This document shows positions 1-5,322 of a DNA stretch of 5,322 bases, piece after piece. The translations under genes and the position numbers were made by a program. The stretch covers positions 1 to 5,322 of the forward strand of contig JAJXUS010000189.1 of NCBI GenBank assembly GCA_021782675.1. Reading direction: 5' to 3'. The stretch's first letter is position 1, and every line of letters starts with the position of its first letter. The notes beneath the pieces are model-generated. The model was given only the letters and a program-made list of their open reading frames with translations, did not search any database and was not told the DNA's origin. The DNA comes from Acidobacteriota bacterium. GTDB taxonomy: Bacteria > Acidobacteriota > Terriglobia > Terriglobales > Acidobacteriaceae.

Positions 1-2
1 AT

Positions 3-326
3 CTTCCTGTCTTCTTCGACTATGACAGCTACAGCATCCGGCCGGATGCCCAGCAGACGATCCAGCAGGATGCGCAGTTCCTGCAGTCGCACCCCTCGGC
101 GAAGATCGTGATCGCCGGATACTGCGATGACCGCGGGTCGGCGGAGTATAACCTGGCGCTCGGACAGAACCGTGCCAACGCCGCCAAGACGGCCCTGACA
201 CAGGCCGGCGTCGATGCCAGCCGCATTCGCACCATCAGCTACGGCAAGGAAAAGCAGTTCTGCACCGAGCAGAATGAACAGTGCTGGCAGCAGAATCGCC
301 GCGCGCAGTTCAGCCTGGACCAGTAA
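3..326 (+). CDS. pal: Peptidoglycan-associated lipoprotein Pal, C-terminal part (5' truncated)
   Basis: This is the last 107 residues of an outer-membrane lipoprotein that binds peptidoglycan non-covalently through an OmpA-like domain and works with TolB and TolA in outer-membrane constriction. The reading frame is open to the left edge, so the start, signal peptide and lipobox Cys lie outside the window; an internal ATG at 108 is not the start. Numbering from the first visible codon, the domain opens with VFFDYDSYSIRPDA (3-16). It then has GYCDDRGSAEYNLALGQNRA (39-58), matching the family's peptidoglycan-binding D-x-R-G / YN-x-x-L-x-x-x-RA block, then ISYGKE (78-83) and the closing NRRAQF (98-103). 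Three Cys are visible: C41, where the family often has a residue just after His, and C87 and C94 in the last loop. The last two could form a disulfide (inference). Followed 20 bases on by a terminator, then cpoB on the same strand. The family assignment is very secure. Confidence 0.93.
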   Translation, partial: LPVFFDYDSYSIRPDAQQTIQQDAQFLQSHPSAKIVIAGYCDDRGSAEYNLALGQNRANAAKTALTQAGVDASRIRTISYGKEKQFCTEQNEQCWQQNRRAQFSLDQ

Positions 327-345
327 ACAGCTCTTTCTCGCGTTC

Positions 346-379
346 AATGGCGCTGGCTTCTGCCGGCGCCATTGCTTTT
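346..379 (+). terminator. Intrinsic (Rho-independent) terminator after pal
   Basis: A 12-bp inverted repeat has arms at 346-357 (AATGGCGCTGGC) and 362-373 (GCCGGCGCCATT). It is perfect except for one G-U pair, has a TTCT tetraloop (358-361), and is followed by GC and then four T (376-379). It begins 20 bases after the pal stop, the usual place for a terminator. The T tract is short, so some read-through into cpoB is possible. No A tract precedes the left arm, so it should act mainly on plus-strand transcripts. Confidence 0.82.
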
Positions 380-490
380 GCAGGTAACTCTTCTGCTGTC
401 ACCGGCTGCGATCCCCGGTGCGCAACCGAGTCGCGCTGCCGTACACTTTAGTTGGAACCGAATTTTGTGAGCGTGCGTGCGCTCACCCTT

Positions 491-495
491 AGGTG
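491..495 (+). promoter_or_regulatory. Ribosome binding site deciding the cpoB start at 500
   Basis: AGGTG matches the 3' half of the Shine-Dalgarno consensus and ends four bases before the ATG at 500. The in-frame TTG at 452 and GTGs at 467 and 473 have no comparable purine-rich sequence at the right distance. The protein from 500 also begins directly with a standard signal peptide. Confidence 0.6.
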
Positions 496-499
496 TGGT

Positions 500-1393
500 A
501 TGCGGAACTGGCTGCGAATTCCTCTGGTGTGTCTCTGCGTTCTCCTGTTGTTTCCGGCGACCCGCGCGGTCGCGGCCAACAAAGACATTATTGCGCTGCA
601 GGCGCAGGTGCAGCAGTTGCAGGAGATGCTGCTCTCCATGCAGCAGGCGAACGACGAGCGGTACGCCACCCTGCACCAATTGATGCAGCAGACCTCTGAC
701 AACGTCGGCAAAATGGCCTCCCAGGTAGACGCGCTGCAGAAGGCCGCGCAGACCGAGCAGGGAGCGCAGGGCAACTCGCTGCAGCAGCTTTCCGGGCAGA
801 TGCAGTCTATGAACGATTCGCTGGATGAGCTGCGCGCCCGCCTGGATAAGATCAGCCAGAGCCTGACGAACATCCAGCAGCAGCAGCAGTCCCTCGCAGC
901 CGGCCAGTCTGGGTTGTCAGGCGCGGCAGCGGGTGCGCCGGGTGCCTCCGCGGCTCCAGGCCAGCCCGCCGCTCCCCAGGCGCCTCCGCTCGATCAGCTC
1001 TATCAATCCGCGGTCAGCGACTACAACTCTGCCAAGTACAACCTGGCCAGCCAGGAATTTGGCGACGTCATCAAGTTCTACCCGCAGAGCGATCAGGCCG
1101 GAAACGCTCAGTTCTACCTGGGTGAGATCGACTACCGCTCCGGCAACTACAAGGGCGCAATCGACAACTACACGCAGGTGCTCAGCAATTATCCGGGTAG
1201 TGCCAAAGCGCCCACAGCGCAGCTCCGCAAGGGCGAATCCGAGCTGTCCCTGGGCCAGAAGGAAGCCGGAATCCGCGATCTGCGTGCGCTGATCGTGCGC
1301 CACCCGCAGACGCCCGAGGCGATGCAGGCGCGCAGCAAACTGAACGGCATGGGTGTGCGTATCTACGCCAAGCCAACCGCAGGACGGATGTGA
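500..1393 (+). CDS. cpoB: Tol-Pal system periplasmic protein CpoB (YbgF)
   Basis: This periplasmic protein coordinates Tol-Pal driven outer-membrane constriction with peptidoglycan synthesis and, in E. coli, binds TolA and PBP1B. From the ATG at 500 it has 297 residues. In order: a signal peptide (1-26; N-terminal Arg, hydrophobic LVCLCVLLL core, likely cleavage after AVAA); a Gln/Leu-rich heptad coiled coil (about 28-130), as in the YbgF trimerisation domain; a run of five Gln (126-130); an Ala/Gly/Pro linker (about 135-163); and a C-terminal TPR region (about 164-288). The TPR region has three consecutive helix pairs containing YNSAKYNLASQEFGDVIKFY, FYLGEIDYRSGNYKGAIDNY and the GESELSLGQKEAG repeat. 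Length and order fit the family. An in-frame TTG at 452 would add 16 residues, but 500 gives the better signal peptide and RBS. The gene follows pal after a terminator, so it may have its own promoter; a TACACT at 442-447 resembles a -10 box but lacks a convincing -35. Its stop overlaps the start of the next small ORF. Confidence 0.9.
   Translation: MRNWLRIPLVCLCVLLLFPATRAVAANKDIIALQAQVQQLQEMLLSMQQANDERYATLHQLMQQTSDNVGKMASQVDALQKAAQTEQGAQGNSLQQLSGQMQSMNDSLDELRARLDKISQSLTNIQQQQQSLAAGQSGLSGAAAGAPGASAAPGQPAAPQAPPLDQLYQSAVSDYNSAKYNLASQEFGDVIKFYPQSDQAGNAQFYLGEIDYRSGNYKGAIDNYTQVLSNYPGSAKAPTAQLRKGESELSLGQKEAGIRDLRALIVRHPQTPEAMQARSKLNGMGVRIYAKPTAGRM
875..889 (+). repeat. (CAG)5 trinucleotide run in cpoB
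   Basis: Five tandem CAG codons encode the five-Gln run at the end of the CpoB coiled coil, just before the Ala/Pro linker. Being a multiple of three, changes in copy number would keep the frame. Such Gln runs are common in YbgF coiled coils, so this is probably structural rather than a phase-variation device. Confidence 0.7.
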
Positions 1394-1608
1394 TGGCAGA
1401 CCCGGTTCCGCAGAACCACCCCGACTGCGATGAACAGAAAGGTGCGGTGGAGGACGATTCGCCGCACCCTTGTGGGGAGCGCCCGGTGCCTCATGGTTCT
1501 CTGAGCGGACAAATCGGTCACCGCGATAACAACCCACTCGAAGAGGGCGCGGATACGGATTATCCCGAGCCGGGATCGAGCCCCGAACACAGCGGGCAGC
1601 ATAGCTAG
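1393..1608 (+). CDS. Hypothetical small acidic Pro-rich protein, coupled to cpoB
   Basis: I do not recognise this ORF (71 residues). Its ATG at 1393 uses the last base of the cpoB stop (TGATG overlap), and AGGA at 1381-1384 lies eight bases upstream, so it is placed for translational coupling to cpoB. A GTG at 1390 is an alternative start. The product has no signal peptide or membrane segment. It is rich in Asp/Glu (15) and Pro (11) with only three Lys/Arg, has two Cys (C12 and C27), and ends in YPEPGSSPEHSGQHS (57-71), which suggests a disordered tail. About two thirds of third positions are G or C, compatible with coding but not decisive. A 110-codon antisense frame covers the same DNA (1363-1695, minus) but lacks comparable start signals and is membrane-like only in patches. 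It is either a real small protein made with CpoB or a chance open frame. Confidence 0.5.
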   Translation: MADPVPQNHPDCDEQKGAVEDDSPHPCGERPVPHGSLSGQIGHRDNNPLEEGADTDYPEPGSSPEHSGQHS

Positions 1609-1635
1609 CCTTTTGCGTCCAGCATCGGCACGGCC

Positions 1636-1653
1636 TGGCGGAATGCCATTTTT
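1636..1653 (+). terminator. Possible weak terminator after the small ORF
   Basis: A short hairpin TGGC-GGAAT-GCCA (1636-1648) is followed directly by five T (1649-1653), 27 bases after the stop of the 1393-1608 ORF. The stem is only four pairs, so this is a weak candidate placed mainly on its T tract and position. Confidence 0.25.
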
Positions 1654-1694
1654 CTGAATGTACGGGCGCGGCGCCGGATGACCGTCGAATGGCA
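1644..1694. repeat. Spaced inverted repeat upstream of the flavoprotein gene
   Basis: TGCCATT (1644-1650) and AATGGCA (1688-1694) are perfect 7-base inverted copies. Between them are a smaller ACGG/CCGT pair (1662-1665 and 1682-1685) and the palindrome CGGCGCCG (1669-1676). The right arm ends 11 bases before the ATG at 1706. It could be an operator or a leader hairpin, but short inverted repeats arise easily by chance in GC-rich DNA. No clear promoter was found in the 97 bases between 1608 and 1706. Confidence 0.25.
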
Positions 1695-1705
1695 CTGCGG
1701 ACCGT

Positions 1706-2377
1706 ATGAGTAAGACCTATCAACCCACCGCGCGCACGACAGTTGGACGCCTGCCAAAGCGTGCGGCCTATGACCGCGCCGTCATCCACGCAATCCTGGA
1801 CGAAGGCTTCCTCTGCCATGTGGGATTTGTTGTGGACGGCCAGCCCTATGTCATCCCGACAAGCTATGCGCGCGTGGGCGAGCAGCTTTATCTCCACGGT
1901 TCAGCGGCCAGCCGCATGCTGCGGTCGGTGGCAGCGGGTATCGATGTCTGCGTGACAGTCACGCTGCTCGACGGGCTGGTTCTGGCGCGTTCGGTCTTCC
2001 ACCACTCCATGAATTACCGCTCGGTTCTGGTGCTGGGACGCGCGCGTCTGGTGAGCGAGCCGGCGGAGAAGCTGGCAGCGCTGCGCGCCTTTACCAATCA
2101 CATCCTTGAAGACCGCTGGGAAGAAGCGCGGCAGCCCACGGCACAGGAATTGAAGGCGACAAGCGTTTTGGCGGTGGAGCTGAAGGAAGTCTCAGCGAAG
2201 GTGCGGAGCGGGCCCCCGGTGGATGACGACGAAGACTATGCACTGCCGGTCTGGGCGGGAGTGGTTCTCATGAAGTTGTCGGCCGGCGAACCCATCCCGG
2301 ATGCTCGAAACCATCCGGAGGCAGTTCCCTTCACTCCGCTGCGCGCAACCGGACGCGCACGCAGCAAGAAACCCTAA
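1706..2377 (+). CDS. Pyridoxamine 5'-phosphate oxidase-like flavin-binding protein
   Basis: A 223-residue protein of the FMN-binding split-barrel superfamily, closest in style to the Pyridox_ox_2 / NimA-like group of putative flavin-nucleotide-binding proteins. Visible marks are the N-terminal RTTVGRLPKRAAYD (10-23), typical of this group; the first barrel strands GFLCHVGFVVDGQPYVIPTS (34-53); LYLHGSAASRML (61-72), with the His of the flavin-site region; and the conserved ARSVFHHSMNYRSVLVLGRA (94-113). A helical segment follows (118-142), then the last strands with AKVRSGPP (164-171), and a basic tail ending ARSKKP. It is probably cytoplasmic and dimeric with FMN (family knowledge). The substrate is unknown: related proteins include nitroimidazole reductases and heme- or F420-using enzymes, and true PdxH is a different subfamily. 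No strong RBS is visible; GCGGA at 1697-1701 is a weak one. It is convergent with korB and shares its stop region, with no sign of functional linkage. Confidence 0.87.
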   Translation: MSKTYQPTARTTVGRLPKRAAYDRAVIHAILDEGFLCHVGFVVDGQPYVIPTSYARVGEQLYLHGSAASRMLRSVAAGIDVCVTVTLLDGLVLARSVFHHSMNYRSVLVLGRARLVSEPAEKLAALRAFTNHILEDRWEEARQPTAQELKATSVLAVELKEVSAKVRSGPPVDDDEDYALPVWAGVVLMKLSAGEPIPDARNHPEAVPFTPLRATGRARSKKP

Positions 2378-3426
2378 CGCAACGACTCCATAATCTGCTC
2401 GAGCGTCTCCCGCGAAGGCCGCACGCGGCTCTCGGGCAGCGTTGCCAGGGGCTCATCCACCATGTTCAACAGTTGCGTAAAGTCCGGCTTCTTCGTATCG
2501 ATATAAAACATGCCAGTCAACACCTCGCCGCGCTGGTTGGCTTCCATCAGCGCGGTAACGGCCGAGATGCGATCGCTGGGATTGTAGTTTTCCTGCAGCT
2601 TGCGCAGCCGCAGGTGGGACCCATCGTGCATGGTCACATCGTAGGTTGTGCCTGGATCGTAATCGACGGCGATGTCTTCAAAGTGCGGTACAAAGCCCAC
2701 CTCAGCGATGGCCTCTTCATGCGCCTGCATATGCTTATAGCTCTTCGTCGATCCTTCGTGATCGTTGAAGGTGACACAGGGCGAGATCACATCCAGGATC
2801 ACAGTGCCCTTGTGCGCAATCGCAGCCTTCAGCATCGCCAGCAGTTGCTTCTTATCGCCAGAGAAAGAGCGCGCGACAAACGTAGCGCCCAGCTCAACCG
2901 CCATGATGCACATGTCAATCGGCGGCAGATCGTTGACAACGCCGGTCTTGAGTTTGGAGCCGACATCGGCCGTCGCCGAGAACTGCCCCTTGGTCAGCCC
3001 GTATACGCCGTTGTTTTCGATCACGTAGATCAGCGGCAGATTGCGCCGCATCAGATGGGCAAACTGTCCAAAACCAATCGATGCCGTATCGCCGTCGCCA
3101 CTCACCGCCAGCGCATTCATGGTGCGGTTTGCCAGCACAGCACCGGTAGCCACCGACGGCATGCGGCCGTGCACGCTGTTAAAGCTGTGCGAGCGATTCA
3201 GAAAATATGCCGGGCTCTTCGAGGAGCAGCCAATGCCAGAGAGCTTCATGACGCGCTCGGGAGCGACGCCCATCTCATAAAACGCGTCGATAATGCGCTC
3301 AGAGATCGCGTTATGGCCACAGCCGGCGCACAGCGTCGTCTTGCCGCCACGATAGTCCAGCACCTGCAGTCCGATGCGATTGGTCTTCGGTGCGGGCGCG
3401 GCGGGCGAAGTTGCGGGGGCGGCCAT
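2374..3426 (-). CDS. korB: 2-oxoacid:ferredoxin oxidoreductase, beta subunit (KorB-type)
   Basis: This is the TPP- and [4Fe-4S]-binding subunit of the enzyme that converts a 2-oxoacid plus CoA to acyl-CoA and CO2 while reducing ferredoxin; cytoplasmic, 350 residues. Visible features are LCAGCGHN (32-39; C33, C36), GIGCSSK (64-70; C67) and SPCVTFNDHEG (215-225; C217). These four Cys have the order and spacing of the cluster ligands in archaeal OFOR beta subunits. The TPP motif runs from GDGDT (110-114) to ENN (137-139), followed by YGLTKGQ (142-148). HGRMPSVATGA (86-96) is also typical. An Ala/Pro-rich N-terminal extension (1-13) and a C-terminal tail (about 270-350) make it longer than the roughly 300-residue archaeal form; a longer C-terminus is usual in aerobic bacterial KorB. 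It starts one base inside the korA stop with a strong RBS, so it is co-transcribed and coupled with korA. Succinyl-CoA formation from 2-oxoglutarate is the likeliest activity, but pyruvate or other 2-oxoacids cannot be excluded from sequence. Confidence 0.92.
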   Translation of the reverse strand: MAAPATSPAAPAPKTNRIGLQVLDYRGGKTTLCAGCGHNAISERIIDAFYEMGVAPERVMKLSGIGCSSKSPAYFLNRSHSFNSVHGRMPSVATGAVLANRTMNALAVSGDGDTASIGFGQFAHLMRRNLPLIYVIENNGVYGLTKGQFSATADVGSKLKTGVVNDLPPIDMCIMAVELGATFVARSFSGDKKQLLAMLKAAIAHKGTVILDVISPCVTFNDHEGSTKSYKHMQAHEEAIAEVGFVPHFEDIAVDYDPGTTYDVTMHDGSHLRLRKLQENYNPSDRISAVTALMEANQRGEVLTGMFYIDTKKPDFTQLLNMVDEPLATLPESRVRPSRETLEQIMESLR

Positions 3427-5273
3427 TAGATTTCCTCCTGAAATACAAATGCGTCGGTGACAGAGCGGGCGTCCATTGGCAGCCCGTTAAAGTGCCGGAT
3501 GCTGCGCAGCTTTGCGGTTTGCTCCGCTGGTAGATCCAGCTTCAGCAGGCTCAACATCTGGGCGTCGCGATTCTGCTCCACAACGTAGACGCGGTCGTGG
3601 CTCTCGATAAAGCGATGCACTGCCGCCGAAAACGGAAAGGCCCGCAGCCGCAGGTAGTCGGTGTCCACGCCGTACTCCTTGAGCAGTTGGTCGCGCGACT
3701 CCAGAACCGCAAAATCGGAGGTTCCATAGGCGATGATGCCGATCTTTGACCGCCCATTCTGCACCACCACCGGCTGCGGCACGAGGGTCCGCGCGGTCTC
3801 AAACTTGCGCGCCAGCCGCTCCATAATGCCTTCGTAATCGTCCGGCCGCTCACTGTACTGTGCGCGGTCATTGTGGCCGCTGCCCCGCGTGAAGTAGGCT
3901 GCCATCGGATGATCCGTCCCCGGCAGCGTACGATACGGGATCGCGTCGCCGTCCACGTCGCGATATCGCGCAAACCCGCCGGCTGCACGCAGTTGCTCCG
4001 CCGTCAGAACCTTGCCGCGGTCCAGCGGTTTCACAGGGTACTCGAATGGCTCGGACATCCAGTTGTTCATGCCCAGATCCAGATCGCTGAGCACAAACAC
4101 CGGCGTCTGCAGCCGCTCGGAAAGATCGAACGCCGCCATGCCGAAATCGAAGCACTCGCGAACGCTGCCCGGCAGCAGCATGACATGCTTGGTGTCGCCG
4201 TGGGAGAGATACGCAATGCTGAGGATGTCGCCCTGCATGGTGCGCGTCGGCATGCCCGTCGAAGGCCCCACGCGCTGGACGTCGAAGATCACGCCCGGAA
4301 TCTCGGCAAAATATCCCAGGCCTGCGAACTCGGCCATCAGCGAAATTCCTGGGCCTGAGGTCGCGGTCATGGCACGCGCACCGGCCCAGCCGGCGCCGAA
4401 TACTCCCCCAATCGCCGCCAGCTCATCTTCCGCCTGCACGACGGCAAACGTCGCTTTGCCGTCCGGCTCAATGCGGTACTTGCGCATGTAGTCGATCAAC
4501 TGTTCGACCACGGAAGAGCTTGGAGTGATGGGATACCACGTGACGACCGTGACGCCGGCAAACATAGCACCCAGTGCGGCCGCCGCGTTGCCGTCGATGA
4601 TGATCTTTCCATCGGTCGCGTGCATCCGCTCCAGCACAAATGGATCGCGCTTGGTGAGCGATTCCTCCGCATACTGGTACCCTGCCTGCACGGCGGCCCA
4701 GTTCAGTTCGGCCGCCTTTACCTTCTTCGCAAACTGCCGCCGCAGCTCTTTTTCAAGGCATGCCATATCCATGGCAAAAAGCTGCGCGGCAACGCCGACG
4801 TAAACCATGTTGCGCACCAGCTTGCGCAACTTCGCCTCCGGGCAGACAGCGGCCGTCAGCTTGTCGAACGGGACCGGATAACAGATGACATCCTCTCGGT
4901 ACTGTTGCAGGTCGACGGACTGATCGTGAATGGCGACCGCGCCCGGCGGCAGCGAGAGCACATCTTCCTTCGCCGTCTCCGGATTCATGGCGATCAGGAT
5001 GTCGAGCTCTTTTTTGCGGGCCACATAACCACGGCGGCTCGCGCGGATCGTGTACCAGGTAGGCAGCCCGGCGATGTTCGACGGAAAGAGGTTTTTTCCG
5101 CTCACCGGGATGCCCATGCGGAAGATGGTGCGCAGCAGCACGCTGTTGGCAGACTGCGAACCGGACCCGTTTACCGTGGCGGCCTGAATGCTGAAGTCGT
5201 TGACGACTGGTTTTCGCGGCGCTGCCCCGGCTTGCTGCGTGGCCGGAAGGCCCTCTGCAACGTTTTCCGACAT
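3426..5273 (-). CDS. korA: 2-oxoacid:ferredoxin oxidoreductase, fused gamma-alpha subunit (KorA-type)
   Basis: This 615-residue partner of KorB carries the gamma and alpha parts of the oxidoreductase in one chain, the arrangement of KorAB-type enzymes (OAFO alpha family). After a low-complexity N-terminus (1-22), the gamma domain (about 25-210) contains NGSGSQSANSVLLR (35-48) and FPSNIAGLPTWYTIRASRRG (63-82). The alpha part begins about 223 and contains the family signature YPITPSS (247-253), QAEDELAAIGGVFGAGWAGA (280-299), TSGPGISLMAE (305-315) and GPSTGMPTRTMQGD (336-349). R344 lies in the segment that recognises the substrate carboxylate in the Sulfolobus enzyme (recalled, not checked). 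A Rossmann-like domain II lies near 508-612 (IGIIAYGTS; VYVVEQNRDAQM). It has no ferredoxin-like cysteine cluster, so electrons leave through the KorB cluster. The ATG at 5273 is preceded by GGAAGGGA (5287-5294) at a rather long 13-base spacing. The frame stays open to the right edge but has no ATG, GTG or TTG there. Length fits the family. First visible gene of the operon; any genes upstream are off the window. Confidence 0.92.
   Translation of the reverse strand: MSENVAEGLPATQQAGAAPRKPVVNDFSIQAATVNGSGSQSANSVLLRTIFRMGIPVSGKNLFPSNIAGLPTWYTIRASRRGYVARKKELDILIAMNPETAKEDVLSLPPGAVAIHDQSVDLQQYREDVICYPVPFDKLTAAVCPEAKLRKLVRNMVYVGVAAQLFAMDMACLEKELRRQFAKKVKAAELNWAAVQAGYQYAEESLTKRDPFVLERMHATDGKIIIDGNAAAALGAMFAGVTVVTWYPITPSSSVVEQLIDYMRKYRIEPDGKATFAVVQAEDELAAIGGVFGAGWAGARAMTATSGPGISLMAEFAGLGYFAEIPGVIFDVQRVGPSTGMPTRTMQGDILSIAYLSHGDTKHVMLLPGSVRECFDFGMAAFDLSERLQTPVFVLSDLDLGMNNWMSEPFEYPVKPLDRGKVLTAEQLRAAGGFARYRDVDGDAIPYRTLPGTDHPMAAYFTRGSGHNDRAQYSERPDDYEGIMERLARKFETARTLVPQPVVVQNGRSKIGIIAYGTSDFAVLESRDQLLKEYGVDTDYLRLRAFPFSAAVHRFIESHDRVYVVEQNRDAQMLSLLKLDLPAEQTAKLRSIRHFNGLPMDARSVTDAFVFQEEI
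3433..3439 (-). promoter_or_regulatory. Strong ribosome binding site for korB
   Basis: On the minus strand this reads AGGAGGA, six bases before the korB ATG (3424-3426). It lies inside the last codons of korA. Together with the one-base stop/start overlap (TAATG), it indicates efficient coupled translation, as expected for subunits needed in equal amounts. Confidence 0.85.
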
Positions 5274-5286
5274 GCTCTCGAACCGA

Positions 5287-5294
5287 TCCCTTCC
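5287..5294 (-). promoter_or_regulatory. Probable ribosome binding site for korA
   Basis: Read on the minus strand this is GGAAGGGA, 13 bases before the ATG at 5273. The spacing is longer than ideal, but no other start codon lies in frame between here and the window edge. A GAGAG next to the ATG (5275-5279 region) is too close to act alone. Confidence 0.45.
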
Positions 5295-5322
5295 AGAGAA
5301 AAAGCGCGCGGCAGTGTGGCAT

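Noticed and set aside
400..420. CACCGG / CCGGTG inverted repeat between pal and cpoB
   Set aside because: Only six pairs with a nine-base loop in GC-rich DNA; no T tract and no link to a clear promoter, so chance is likely.
1565..1590. GGGATCGAGCCCC-like stretch resembling a tRNA T-arm
   Set aside because: The loop lacks the TTC start of a T loop, and no acceptor stem, anticodon arm or D arm could be placed around it on either strand.
1363..1695. A 110-codon minus-strand open frame covering the otherwise gene-poor stretch after cpoB
   Set aside because: It has hydrophobic patches but is Arg-rich, overlaps the end of cpoB, and lacks a good RBS. The coupled plus-strand ORF at 1393 is the better candidate.
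917..1897. A 326-codon open frame on the minus strand across cpoB, the small ORF and the flavoprotein gene
   Set aside because: It opposes two well-supported genes, shows no family motifs or convincing start signals, and has a low-complexity Arg/Ala/Gly-rich composition.
2338..2365. Stem GCTGCGCGC / GCACGCAGC near the convergent gene ends
   Set aside because: It lies inside the flavoprotein coding region, has a mismatch, and has no T tract after it in either direction, so it is not an intrinsic terminator.
2473..3429. A 318-codon open frame on the plus strand, antisense to nearly all of korB
   Set aside because: korB has complete family motifs in the opposite frame. The antisense product is Arg/His/Gln-rich with no recognisable domain, as expected for the shadow of a GC-rich gene.
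4753..5322. Minus-strand open frame with ATG at the right edge overlapping the korA start
   Set aside because: It runs out of frame through the well-supported KorA gamma domain and yields an Arg/Ala/Gly-rich sequence without motifs.

Overview
The window looks like ordinary chromosomal DNA from a fairly GC-rich (roughly 60% by eye) Gram-negative bacterium. A Tol-Pal envelope block places it among diderm bacteria. The combination of a Cys-containing Pal C-terminus and a gamma-alpha fused KorA next to KorB suggests Acidobacteriota (Terriglobia-like). That placement is an impression from protein style, not a database result. I see no mobile element, CRISPR array, RNA gene or phage signal.

Layout. 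Positions 3-326 (+) hold the C-terminal OmpA-like domain of peptidoglycan-associated lipoprotein Pal, cut by the left edge. A strong intrinsic terminator follows at 346-379. Positions 500-1393 (+) encode the periplasmic Tol-Pal coordinator CpoB/YbgF: signal peptide, coiled coil, Ala/Pro linker, TPR repeats. Its stop codon overlaps the ATG of a small, acidic, Pro-rich ORF (1393-1608, +) that I do not recognise. After about 100 bases with weak inverted repeats comes a flavin-binding protein of the pyridoxamine 5'-phosphate oxidase-like superfamily (1706-2377, +).

The right half is on the minus strand. It is a two-gene operon for a 2-oxoacid:ferredoxin oxidoreductase: korA (gamma-alpha fusion, 3426-5273) then korB (2374-3426). 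The two overlap by one base, and korB has a near-perfect Shine-Dalgarno sequence inside the end of korA. The flavoprotein gene and korB converge, and their stop codons interlock in the single tetranucleotide CTAA (2374-2377), so nothing lies between them.

Functionally there are two unrelated modules. Pal and CpoB help the outer membrane constrict and couple to peptidoglycan synthesis at division. KorAB oxidatively decarboxylates a 2-oxoacid (probably 2-oxoglutarate) to the acyl-CoA and passes electrons to ferredoxin. No convincing new biological system is visible. The points most worth a second look are the coupled small ORF after cpoB, the interlocked stops, and the terminator splitting pal from cpoB.
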